NCBI GenBank assembly: GCA_022494885.1
Contig: JAGVSM010001402.1
Span: 1-64,000, forward strand
DNA length: 64,000 bases
Direction: 5' to 3'
Source: Micrasema longulum
Taxonomy: Eukaryota; Arthropoda; Insecta; Trichoptera; Brachycentridae
The notes below the pieces were generated by a model. The model saw nothing but the letters and a program-made list of their open reading frames with translations, was not told where the DNA came from and did no database searches. A program made the translations under genes and the position numbers. This document shows positions 11,576-20,770 of this stretch, one piece after another (the stretch's first letter is position 1; every line of letters begins with the position of its first letter).

Positions 11576-11675
11576 ATAATTAATACAATTTCTAAACCAA
11601 ATATGTTAATTCTTATTTTTTTGTAAAAAGCAAATATTCTGAATACGAGTATGTTAATAAAATAAAATAAACAGG
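11576..11675 (+). mobile_element. LINE 3' tail fragment
   Basis: Ends in TATGTTAATAAAATAAAATA preceded by TTTTTGTAAAAAGCAAAT, the same arrangement as the LINE tail at 6100-6155. No coding part is left. Confidence 0.45.
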
Positions 11676-12900
11676 ACGAAAAAATGTTACGAAAATATGA
11701 TTGTACAACACGTGATACTATTTGTGTTGGTATCTTAATTGTTGTAAAATATGGAGTGTGATTTATAGTACAATATGTTTAAATTTTACTGTTTGTTTTA
11801 TATGTATAGTAGATTTACTTATTATATAAATCAGTTCATATTACCTTAATATTTTATCTTTCTAGCGATTGACAAAATTGAATATATTTTTAGTAAAAAT
11901 ACATCCTAACCAGCTCCTAAATTAGGATTCGTAATCCTTTTTTAAAAACCTTTTTGTATTGTAAAATTCCAACCAATATTCTTTGTAAAAACAAATGATC
12001 AAAATATCTGACTATCTGAAGTAAATATTTAAAACCATTTATTTTTTACCCTGCATTTCAAAATATGTTTATTAAAAAAACCCATTTATAGAAAATTGCG
12101 TTATTTTTAATATGCTCTAATATTTAAGCGATGGCTGTTTGCCATAAATATGTTTATAAACAAAACAATTACAGTTTTTTTAAGGGACAAAGGTAAAGCA
12201 ATTTTTTTTTTACATTTTAAAAGGAAAAAGATATATTTCATATTTGGTGTCCGCTACATCAAATACGATTCAATTTCTGGGGCCATTTTCAACAAATTTA
12301 TGCTCAGAGCGAGGTTTGAACTTCTGTTCTGTTAGTCCGCGACTTGATGACTATGAATTGCAGTGAAAAAAAACAGTAGTCGAATGCACAGCGAACAAAC
12401 GAATTTTCGAAATAATGTTCTTTTATATCGTCAAAATTTGATATATTCCTTCGTCTCATGGTGATTTGGGTCTAGGGGTAAATTTGGCGTCTTTCCAACA
12501 AACACGCTAGCGCCCAAACTCCGTGGCGGGCGGCTGTTGAACTTTTGGTAGAAATGTTTCGAATGGAAACAAAACGAAATTCACGAAAATATCTCCCGAA
12601 TTTATATATTTGAGAGTTTAAAGTTATTCTTTTGAAGACTTTTTCAGTTGATGACTTGTGCCGAAAATCTTATCTCTTGAAAAATTTGTTTTGCAAATCC
12701 TCAAAATGGTTTAAATTGGCAGTTGTGTATTATTTTTTGCATTTTCTGACAGTCTGCTCATGTAAATAGGCGGGTTGGTTATTTTTTGAGCTTTTGTCAG
12801 AATCCAGTTAAACAAGAATAAACATTTGGTTTTCTCATTTTGGGTACTTTTTTCCTTTTTTCTATATTTAGCGTGTTTGATTTTTTTTTTAAATTTTTTA
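11676..12900. other. Unassigned AT-rich stretch
   Basis: No domain, tRNA-like or repeat match recognised. The segment 12240-12540 is slightly richer in GC but gives no convincing translation. Confidence 0.4.
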
Positions 12901-12902
12901 GA

Positions 12903-13050
12903 CCGCAACTGGCCAGGAAGCCCAATAACAGTGGCAAATTACAGCACAGAACTTCCGGGCTCCCGAAAAATCTATTTTTTTAGTGTGTTCTCATCGATAA
13001 TCGAACCCGGAAACATTCGCACGTGCAGTCAAGTTCTTAATAATCAATTA
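12903..13050 (-). mobile_element. tRNA-derived SINE, family A-SINE
   Basis: The complement carries a box-B-like GGGTTCGATTATCGAT and the family tail (TTCTGTGCTGTAATT, then GGGCTTCCTGGCCAG). The same layout is clearer at 29832-29996. The box A end is degraded. Confidence 0.65.
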
Positions 13051-13254
13051 AATTTATTTGTACAAGTAACATTTGATGACAGAATCAATTGTTTAACCAT
13101 TTTTTTTTACTTAAATTAACATCAATATTCATAAAATCAACTTCGAAATGCGAATTACTATTAAAAATGACGCTTTGTTAGTTATCCTTATTTTTTTTTT
13201 AAATAATGAGAAAAATTGAGCTTTTCAGCAATATAAACACGGTGAGAAAAAAAA

Positions 13255-13495
13255 TGCGGCCTTGTGGTGCACTGGTCAACGTATTTGTGTACCATACAAG
13301 AAATCTCGGGTTTGATTATCGCATGGTTGACGTGAAATATTTATTTAGAAAGGTGTTTTTACACAAGAACATTTCATAGTCCATGGACTGAACCTGAACT
13401 GGACCTGCACCTGAAGTGTAAGGCTGACAATCTTACCTTCATGCAACCAAAAACATCGAGATACGCTACGATTGCAGGAATGGAAATTAATAAGA
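13255..13495 (+). mobile_element. tRNA-derived SINE, family B-SINE
   Basis: The tRNA-like head has box A (CTTGTGGTGCACTGGTCAA) and box B (GGGTTTGATTATC), then the family body TGAAATATTTATTTAGAAAG, a duplicated CCTGAACTGGACCTGCACC part, and ACGCTACGATTG. The 3' tail is lost. Confidence 0.75.
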
Positions 13496-14342
13496 TGTGT
13501 ACATTTTAAAAAGTCGCTATTTTAACAAAAAAAAATTTAATTAAAAAGGGAAGAGATTTTAGAACCCTCGGACAAATTTTACTTTTAATACAATACAAAT
13601 GACTTATTATAAAGTTGTTTGAGGCCTGGTATTGAGAAGGTTATACGAAGATCAAGGCATTCATTGCTGAAACCATTATTGTCTGGTGAAATTCTACCAA
13701 ATTATTTTACGTACTAAGGGGTGCTTAAAATACGATTAATTGAAATTAAATTTGTTCTTTGAACCAAATTATTCTAATATTTGTTCCACTTCTTAATTTT
13801 TATTAGAAATATAACAAAAATGTTGCTTAATTAGTTTGTTGGTTTTCACGGTTTTTGTTATTAACTTATTAATTTGTTCACCTTATTTACAACTAACACG
13901 GAATCACCTAAAAAAGATTTATATTAAAAATGTTGGTATTTTGTTCCACGCGGTATAAAAAAGTGCTTAACTTAAATGTTGATTTCTTGAGAAATACAAT
14001 TTTGATCTAAAAAGACATTTAATTTATTGAATCTACAATGTACCGGCACCAAATTCAATGTAATTACTTAAAAGAAGTCGGCACCTTCACATTTTTACAT
14101 ACGTATAGAAATTCTGGCAGCGAAAAATTTATTTCAATCAGACTATAAGAATGTAAGTATTATACAAGGCATTTTTCTTCATTGTCAGATTTTTTTACTA
14201 ATACAGGAGTGCAAATTAATATTTTTTTTTAAAAATGTCAATATCATTTAAACATTTTTATGAAACTATGTTAATTAAATGGAAATGTATGAAAAAAAAG
14301 TTAAGGAGAACCTAAAGATAGAATGTTTAATTTATATTATTA
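13496..14342. other. AT-rich stretch, no feature recognised
   Basis: No repeat shared with the rest of the window, and no open frame of note. Confidence 0.5.
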
Positions 14343-15215
14343 TCGACAATATTTTGAGTTCAACTAAATTTTTGTAGACAAGGACTTGATTCAACTACCT
14401 TGGAAGCTGTTAATATTAACATATTACACCAGATATAAAAAAAAAATATTTTAGAGAAGGTAAAATAGGAGTCTAGTCATCTACAGGACTTTTCATTGAC
14501 TGGTTTAAGTGGCCACTTCAATGTGTAACATTCAGCATTCTGCCCATACTTAGGAAGAATTCGAAAAAAAATAAACAAGAAGAGTGCAGAACTTATATAC
14601 AAAACAATAATTGCCCCTCATTGGAACTATTGCTCTACTATATTATATTTAGCTAACGAGGGAGACATAAATAAGTTTGAAATACAACAAAATAGAGCAA
14701 TGAGAATTATACTGAAAAAAAGCAAATATAATAGTGTTGAAAAAATGAGAAAACAATTGAACTGGATAGGAATAAAGAAAAGACTATTGTATAATGTATT
14801 TGTATTTATATATAAAGTGTTTAATAATCTCATGCCAAAGTATTTTATAAGTGAAATTATATTAAATAGAAATGTACATAAATATAGGACAAGAAATAGA
14901 AATAGGATAAGACTACCACTTAAGAAAAAAACAAAATCACAAAATAGCTTAATGTATAAAGGGTTAAAACTGTATGATGAGATGCCTGAAAGTATGAAGA
15001 ATGAAAGAAAACTTACGGATTTAAAAAAAAAATGTTATGTTTATTGTAATAATGTAGTTATGTAAGAAATATTTAATAAGTATTTGTTATAATTGTAAAT
15101 ATATTAGTTAATATACAATGTAATATTAACTAACTTAAGTAAATAAATAAAAAATAAAATAAATACTTTAATATCAATATTCCTTCAATTCTTTCAGTTC
15201 ATGTTTTTTCAGTCG
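14343..15215 (-). mobile_element. Family A element split by a LINE insertion
   Basis: Family A in minus orientation runs from its terminus (CAATATTTTGAG, 14347) to CTGCCCATACTT (14549). It resumes after the LINE tail at about 15163 with AATATCAATATTCCTTCAATTC. ATACTT is present on both sides of the insert and is the likely target-site duplication. Confidence 0.8.
14551..15162 (+). pseudogene. 5'-truncated LINE end, family H copy 1
   Basis: Open in one frame from about 14551 to the stop after 15062: LGRIRKKINKKSAELIYK, then IIAPHWNYCS near 14606-14635 and KLYDEMPESMKNERKL near the end. This is the C-terminal region of a CR1/Jockey-type ORF2 (IIAPH..YCSTI and LYdeLP motifs). It has no RT catalytic part, so it cannot move on its own. 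The tail is GTAAATAAATAAAAAATAAA. It is almost identical to 41334-41910, with about seven differences in 560 bases, one of them an A-run length change that alters the last residues. Confidence 0.85.
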
Positions 15216-15895
15216 TTGAGACATTCTACAACGTATACTAATTGTTTAGTACAAAACAACATTGATCGATTTTATTCCTGGCCAATTATCTTTCTTTTCC
15301 ATCCTTCCCTTGACATATCCTTGTGGTACCTGCCTATTATCAAAAAAGAAAACTATAACATTCGAATTTGAAGTATTTCAACAAATAATTATAATAAATC
15401 GTTTAATATCTCAATTCATAGTGAAATTTCATCATTCAATGCCCAAAATAGAAAAAATCGTCATAACATCAAATGAAGGTCCATTTCCGTGCTCCATTCC
15501 TTTCCTCAAATATTTCCAACCTTTCACAAAACTGAATGAAATTTATTTTTTCGCTACGTTCCGCTTTTTTTTAACACGAATAATAAAACGATCCAAGGTA
15601 TACAGTACTCTTTAGTTCAGAAAATTGTACCAGCAGAGATTTACAGAAAAATTAGTGACAAAGTTCTCATGTAGAAAACACTTAAAACTCTGCCAGTTCG
15701 AGGATCACTGTGGCTTTGCATTATTTTTGAACAATTTGATAATTTAAATTTCCAAATATCCTTTGAATATAAATCTTATATCACTTCACGTATAACGATG
15801 ATTTAGTAGTACCACAAATATGTAGTTAGTATGGTAATTGAACTCTTAATTGTTTAGTACGTAGCATTTTTCATTTATTGACAAAAGACCTTTAA
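15216..15895. other. Unassigned stretch
   Basis: A 117-codon open stretch (15262-15615) has no recognisable motif and a hydrophobic, low-complexity look. I do not call it a gene. Confidence 0.4.
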
Positions 15896-16205
15896 CAACA
15901 ATATTTTGAGTTTGTCCAAATGTTTGTAGACAAGTACTGGATTCAACTCCCTGGGGAGCTGTTTATATTAACATATTACAAAAGGAGATGAAGAACATTT
16001 CAGAGAAGGTAATATAGAAGCCCAGGCATCTACAGGGCTTATGACCTGTTAATGGCTGGTTTAAGTGGCCACTTTACACACTGTGTAACATTCATCATTC
16101 TGCCCATATTTGAACATCTATATTCCTTCAATTCTTTCATCTGTTGATGTTTGTAAAGTTAAAGAGCTGAAACCTTTATTTATGCGGGTGAGATTCGTCT
16201 AATTG
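15896..16205 (-). mobile_element. Family A element, long copy
   Basis: Starts at the family terminus (CAACAATATTTTGAGTTTGT) and runs through GGACTGGATTCA, ATTAACATATTACA, GGGCTTATGACCTG, GGTTTAAGTGGCCACTT and GTTAAAGAGCTGAAACC. The far terminus is missing and the element runs into a microsatellite. Confidence 0.85.
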
Positions 16206-16207
16206 AA

Positions 16208-16250
16208 AGAATATAATAATAATAATAATAATAATAATATAATAATAATT
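16208..16250. repeat. AAT microsatellite
   Basis: About twelve AAT units with one interruption, at the broken end of a family A element. Confidence 0.9.
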
Positions 16251-16954
16251 GAAATAATGAAAGGGACAGGGTTCACCCTACAAATATAACATCTTTATGT
16301 AAAACTGTTGTAACTGGCTTAAACCGTACATATAATAAATAAATAAATTCGTGGGTAATCTTAATTCATTCAAAGATTTAACATCCATATTGTTTTCTCA
16401 AAAACATCCTTTATCTCTGTTGTAATACGTAATTAAAACCAACAATAAAAATTTATTGCGGCACCAATCAATAATGAGTTTCGTTCGGAAAACAAAACAT
16501 CATCAGTATCAACATATGTGTACAAACTAAAATAATATATCACCACGATAAATTAAAAGCGTCAATAACTTCAGTAAATATACTGTGCGAAGGGCATACA
16601 AAACCCTAGACTTAATGTTTGTTTTAATACCTTAAGAACCCTTGTTTACTAGGATATACATATAATTCCACAGAATAAAACAGAACCATAACTTCATTTC
16701 TATAAATATAATTGGGTTAAGGGTCTAAGTTTTATGTCCTCGCTCTTACATGCGTTTTCTGTATTATGAAAATCCCATTTTGTATGTAAATTGTTTTACT
16801 GTGAATTTCAGACATTGCTTAATTCGAATTTACAAAAGTGGCAAAAAATCATTTGATATTTGTTATCATTTCTTCTTGGCACAGTATAATGCAAAAAAGC
16901 ACTACTGTGGAATCTCAATTGCTACGTGTTTTTATCATTTTTGAGCCATCGATC
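16251..16954. other. Unassigned AT-rich stretch
   Basis: A possible LINE tail ends near 16350 (ATAATAAATAAATAAATTCG), and a short family A scrap (TATCTCTGTTGTAATACG) lies near 16412-16430. Otherwise nothing is recognised. Confidence 0.4.
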
Positions 16955-17002
16955 TAAGATAATCAGATTTACGCTTCAGGTGCCAGTTTAGGGACAAATT
17001 AA
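16955..17002 (-). mobile_element. B-SINE fragment
   Basis: GATAATCAGATTTACGCTTC followed by AGGTGCCAGTTTAGGGAC matches the complement of the B-SINE body (GTCC.GGACTGGTACCTGAAGCGTAAG.CTGATCATC). Confidence 0.55.
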
Positions 17003-17063
17003 AAATACTACATTTTATTTTTATAGAAATATGACAAAAAATTTTGTTGGCACCAGAAACTTT

Positions 17064-17555
17064 TCTGTGCATTTGTTAATCTGTAAAAGGCATTTTATAG
17101 AGTTGACAGAGAAAAATTGTGGAAGGTTTTATCGTAGTTTGGAGTGAATGGTAATCTGACAAGGGCTGTTGCGTCACTGTACAAGGACAGCACAGCATGT
17201 GTGAAGGTGAATGGGTCATTTACATTCCCAAAAAAGTCAAACCCCCTATATGGAATGTCACGATGGTTGTTCAATATATACATCGCTAACTGTATGAAAG
17301 AACTGAAAGATTTCAGAATGGGAGCAAAAATGAGTGGTATAACTGTTAAATGTCTTTTGTGGGTGGATGATGCCGTGTTTTTTGCTACCAGCAAAGAAGA
17401 CCTGCAATTTTTGGTAACAAAAGTCTACGATGTATGCAAGAAAAGCGATGAGCTTATGAATATCGATAAATCAAAAGAGATGGTTTTTGACAGAAATGAA
17501 AATATAACTAAATGTGAGATCAGTGTGAACGGAAATATTCTGAATAAGGTAGAAA
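17064..17555 (+). pseudogene. Non-LTR reverse transcriptase fragment (family R copy 1)
   Basis: Reading from 17064, FVNL*KAFYRVDREKLWKVL is motif A with its catalytic Asp changed to Asn and an in-frame stop. A second stop follows before GVNGNLTRAVASLYKDS. From 17144 the frame is open to 17578 and includes MSRWLFNIYIANCMKELKDF, LLWVDDAVFFATSKEDLQF (VDD in place of YADD) and DKSKEMVFDR. The family A element that starts at about 17556 cuts the protein off. Relatives are the RT at 28455 and the 3' ends at 31755, 35111 and 58325 (minus strand). Confidence 0.8.
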
Positions 17556-17690
17556 AATTTGCATATTCCTTTCTCTAAAATGTTCTCTTTTGTATAATGT
17601 TAATATTAACAACTCCCTCGGGGGTTGAATCCAGTCTTTGTCTACATAACTTTGGACAAAATCAAAATATTGTTGATTAAATATTGTTAT
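17556..17690 (+). mobile_element. Family A element, 3' part
   Basis: Plus-oriented family A from about CATATTCCTTT to the right terminus: TTAATATTAACAACTCCCTC, GGGGTTGAATCCAGTC, TTTGGACAAAATCAAAATAT and TGTTG. It lies directly against the RT remnant and supplies that frame's stop. Confidence 0.8.
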
Positions 17691-17936
17691 AAGGAAACAA
17701 AAAAACGAAATTATGAGACAAAAGGGGTATGGTATAATCATGACGGAAAAATCTTTAAAAGAGGACTGAGTGAAAAAAATATTTGATATTAAAAATACAA
17801 TAAACGTATATTTTAAATGACATGTAATTGTTTTAATGTTAAAACACTTGTTTTCAAGAATGCATTAGTAGGTCATATTCATTAAAATCTAAAGTTTTAC
17901 GACCCTATTATCGCCGTTATTTATTTCCCCCCCGCA

Positions 17937-18197
17937 GTGTCTCAGCAACCCCATTACCAGGGCCTCCCCATAAGCGGGGTGGTAAATTCACTTAGGACTT
18001 ATAATAATTTATCTCAATTGCGGTTCCAGTATTGCACTCGGCATCCAAAAGATGTTGTTTTCGTACAAATTAGCCATGTAGTATTCGCAAATGCACCCCT
18101 AAATAAAGTCAGGGGATGGGAAATGTGTTTCGTCTATCCACCGGATAAATACCACAAGACGACTAAAGTGATAATTAAGGGAGGTTACATGCAATAG
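17937..18197 (+). other. Exon-like open stretch of unknown identity
   Basis: An 86-codon open frame whose left edge is a strong acceptor-like sequence (TTATTTCCCCCCCGCAG at 17920-17936) and whose right edge is a TAG after GGYMQ. Base composition is more balanced than the surroundings. The translation (QLRFQYCTRHPKDVVFVQ, then WEMCFVYPPDKYHKT) is not low-complexity and shows no LINE motif that I know. No start codon is needed if it is a terminal exon. I cannot name a family. It may equally be a chance frame or an old element. No upstream exon is recognised. Confidence 0.3.
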
Positions 18198-18495
18198 AGG
18201 GTTGCATTCATTGAATTTAAATGAAGTTCAGGAGATGTTTTGTAGTTTTGTTGTACATATTATGTGTTTTAAACGTAACCTAATATTATTTTACATATTT
18301 ACAACTGTACTATTTCTTTATTATTATCTTTTTGTGAAGAACCACGGAGAAATTTCTGAATCAAATATTTTATTACCTAAATTAAGCTATTTCTTGCTAT
18401 TGAAAGCTACAAATTAATGAAAAAAAAATGAAAAGTCTTTAATTTACACATTTTCAATTTTTTTAATTCTTATAAAATGAATATGAAATCACTTT
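18198..18495. other. AT-rich stretch, no feature recognised
   Basis: Nothing beyond A/T-rich DNA. The open frame at 18202-18417 is rich in F, L and Y, as expected of T-rich sequence. Confidence 0.5.
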
Positions 18496-18499
18496 GAAA

Positions 18500-18560
18500 C
18501 GGTTTAAAAAACACGTTTTCTATTCACCGGTTTCAAAGCTACAAAAGCTTTTTTCAATGT
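18500..18560 (-). repeat. Family F repeat with hammerhead-like motif
   Basis: The complement reads TTGAAAAAAGCTTTTGTAGC followed by TTTGAAACCGG, the family F core also seen at 18913, 37894, 48705 and 60174. A short AAAGC/GCTTT stem precedes GAAAC. Confidence 0.5.
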
Positions 18561-18839
18561 AAAATTAACAAATGAATCTTATCTTATAATATTTTAACAT
18601 ATAAAGCCGAGAACTCAAGTCCTGTATTATTTTTTGTTTCGGCATTTACTTTGTTGAAAAACATTTTAAATTTGTTTATCATGAAATACTTTGTCATTTA
18701 TCTTATATGGTAAAAATTTCAAAATGTCTTTTTTTTCTAATGTTTTTATAAAGATGAGAAGTGAGATGAAAACGATATTTAAAACAAAACAGTAGACAAA
18801 AAAAACAAAAGAAAAATCAATATAAAGTTTATATTTGAA

Positions 18840-19012
18840 GCACTAACTTTGTGGTTATTCATTATAATAAAATAAATAAAACAACTTTTACGTAACTAAT
18901 TAGTTACGTAAACCTTGACAAAGAAACTTGTTTGCTTTGAAACCGGTCGGTGAAAAATAAAAATTTGTGATTAAAAACAAAGTTGTTTTTATTTATTTTA
19001 TTATAAAAATCA
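18840..19012. repeat. Family F repeat with inverted arms and a 26-bp palindrome
   Basis: The arms TTATAATAAAATAAATAAAA (about 18861) and its complement near 18985-19005 flank a perfect 26-base palindrome at 18887-18912 (half: TTTACGTAACTAA) and a plus-strand family F core at 18913-18950 (CCTTGACAAAGAAACTTG, then GCTTTGAAACCGGTCGG). It joins the tail of a minus-strand Penelope-like fragment at 19012. Confidence 0.6.
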
Positions 19013-19395
19013 ATATGTTCCTTTTTTGGATTTCGGCTACCATTGCAGGAGACATTTTCAGGGTAAACTACGTGTTTTGTAGAAAATGGTATGTGTTTAA
19101 GTACTTGTAATTTGTACCATGTCGCAATCGGCAGCAGTGCTGGGAACCATGTTGAGTTTAATTTAAGCACGTCTTCTTTGTTCATGTTATTTGGGTGTCT
19201 GTGTAATTTAATTGCCTCTTTTACTACATGTGCACTGTAATTACTGGGTTTATGTAAAAATTTTGGTTCGAAGGCAAAAAATTGTCCGGTGTCAATAAAG
19301 TGATCCGCTGTTGCGGATTTGTCAGGGTGCCCAAGTATACATGCTCTTTTGTATTCGTCAATCCTTTTTTTTGGTTGTGCGCCCTGTTTGTCCAA
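19012..19395 (-). pseudogene. Penelope-like element, C-terminal GIY-YIG region (family G copy 1)
   Basis: The minus-strand frame opens at 19395 and contains KKRIDEYKRACILGHPDKSA at residues 9-28, then TADHFIDTGQ, and VKEAIKLHRHPNNMNKED (58-75) followed by STWFPALLPI. This fits the end of the GIY-YIG endonuclease and the C-terminus of Penelope-like elements (K.R..EH, KSA.AEH, REAI.I..NP.N.N, TW.P). In these elements the domain nicks target DNA next to an RT; here no RT or GIY/YIG dyad remains. After GSRNP the frame runs into family F DNA and is no longer Penelope. The start at 19395 is where a family A miniature element begins, so the real N-terminal part was replaced. Confidence 0.75.
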
Positions 19396-19513
19396 ATTTT
19401 AGTAGACAAGGACTGGATTCAGACTGGAAGATTGTAATATGTTAATATAAACAGCTCCCCAGAGAGTTAAATCTAGTCCTTGTCTACAAAAATTTGGACA
19501 AACTCAAAATATC
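19387..19513. mobile_element. Family A miniature (TIR-only) element
   Basis: Terminal inverted repeats of about 35 bases: TTTGTCCAAATTTTAGTAGA then CAAGGACTGGATT on the left, and AATCTAGTCCTTGTCTAC then AAAAATTTGGACAAACTC on the right, around only about 50 bases. This defines the family A termini. It sits between two diverging Penelope fragments. Confidence 0.85.
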
Positions 19514-19559
19514 CAGTCCCGAACGTTGTTACAATAATTAAATTTTACAGCAGTTTGGC

Positions 19560-19770
19560 TATCCGGTCAGTAAAATTTTGTACATATGGTACGTATGCAG
19601 TTCCTCTGGTAATGTCTTCTTGACTGCGACACGGTACAAATTACTAGTAGTTAAACACATATTTTTTTCTACAAAACACACAGTTAACCCAGTAGATGGC
19701 TCCTGCAATGGTAGCCGAAACGTCGGAACAAATCCAACACACATAGTGTCACCCAAAAAATAAGCATATT
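19560..19770 (+). pseudogene. Penelope-like element 3' end (family G copy 2)
   Basis: The plus-strand frame reads TATRYKLLVVKHIFFSTKHT, then GSCNGSRNVGTNPTHIVSPK. This is the same C-terminal sequence as copy 1 (IATWYKLQVLKHIPFSTKHV, CNGSRN), in the opposite direction. Nearly all the protein is lost. The 3' part holds the ATGGCTCCTGCAATGGTAGC-CGAAACGTCGG motif (19697-19726) and a tail ending CATATTGATAACAGT. Confidence 0.7.
19690..19730 (+). ncRNA. Hammerhead-like motif, family G
   Basis: Stem GGCTcc/ggtAGCC, then CGAAACGTC. Copy 1 (minus, 19029-19063) reads CCTGAAAATGTCTCC at the core. Copy 3 (minus, 22993-23033) reads GTGAAGATGGCTCC. The combined copies suggest a CUGAAGA core. GAAAC directly followed by GUC leaves no room for a stem III loop in a monomer. 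Probably a relic. Confidence 0.3.
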
Positions 19771-19930
19771 GATAACAGTGGTTAAGACACTTTACTTAAG
19801 CGCGGCAGGTTCCGAGTTCCATTCCCGGTTAGAACACAAAACATAAATCTAATTTTTTTAAGCCTGGGTATTCTGTGTTATAATTCACCACTGAAATTGG
19901 GCCTCCAGGCCTGTTGTGGTGAAAAAAAAA
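19770..19930 (+). mobile_element. A-SINE
   Basis: Head AACAGTGGTTAAGACACTTT with box B GGTTCCGAGTTCCATTCCC, then the body GGGTATTCTGTGTTATAATT and CCTCCAGGCCTGTTGTGGTG with an A tail. It is inserted at the end of the Penelope tail. Confidence 0.75.
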
Positions 19931-20640
19931 CATTAAAAAAATGTAATAAAAATAGCCTTTGGACTATTTGGGGCATTGCGTTGGTACACCAATTAATTAA
20001 TTTAACGGTGACCGTGAAAATCTTCGCATGTTTTTCAAAGCAGAAATGTTTATGTATTATTTTTTTCTTATTATGAAGCGATAAAAGTTGTGTAACTTTA
20101 AAACTGGTCCATAGAGAATATAGAAAATAAGTGCTCAATTAAAAAGTTATTTTACATTTATTTAACTAAAATGAACAACCAAAAAATGGTGCCACAAATA
20201 TATAAAAACATAGATGCATAAATTTAGTAATAATGCATCACCATTCTCCTATTCACACTCAACAGTGCATAGCGCATTGAATTTGGTACTCCTTTTTTCT
20301 ATTTGTTTTTTGTTTTAATTCATGTTTTTAAACAAAATCCAAAAAAAAAAAATGTTTTTTTAAAAAACATTTTTTTTTTGATAAAATATCATTTGTTTTT
20401 TTTTTTATATTTGAAAAATCTATTCTCAATGTATGGAGTTTGTTACTGACTCTGTTAATATAAACAAGTCATTTAAATTCTCGGCAAACCACATTATATG
20501 TAAATGTAATCATTTTAAACATCTATTTTTCGCCATCTGGAACTGTAAATCTGTAAATGTAAGTAACCAAGTTTGTATTTACAACAAACGTGAAATTTGG
20601 TTTTGCGGAATAAGATTTATTTGGTAAAGTTTCCTAGCGG
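19931..20640. other. AT-rich stretch
   Basis: Only an A/T-run hairpin at about 20339-20380 (A-run, ATGTTTTTTTAAAAAACAT, T-run). No coding or repeat match. Confidence 0.5.
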
Positions 20641-20770
20641 GAAAATTATGCAAATTCGGACCAATCCCCCGGCAGATGGCGTCTTTGAGCTGCGTGTAGT
20701 AATCTTTTACAAAATGGCGGCGGCGTGTGAACGGCAGGTGTGAAAATCACGTGTCATCCTACACCCGTAC
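20640..20770 (+). promoter_or_regulatory. Possible promoter / first coding exon
   Basis: A GC-enriched patch with CCAAT at 20661, then TTACAAAATGGCGGCGGCGT at 20708, a good initiation context, followed by codons for M-A-A-A-C-E-R-Q and CAG|GTGTGA, a usable donor. That is the look of a short first exon. No matching downstream exon is recognised and the frame closes at once if not spliced. Very tentative. Confidence 0.2.

Noticed and set aside
15262..15615. 117-codon open frame as a gene
   Set aside because: No known motif, T-rich DNA, hydrophobic low-complexity product, no start context or splice signals; chance length is plausible at this composition.
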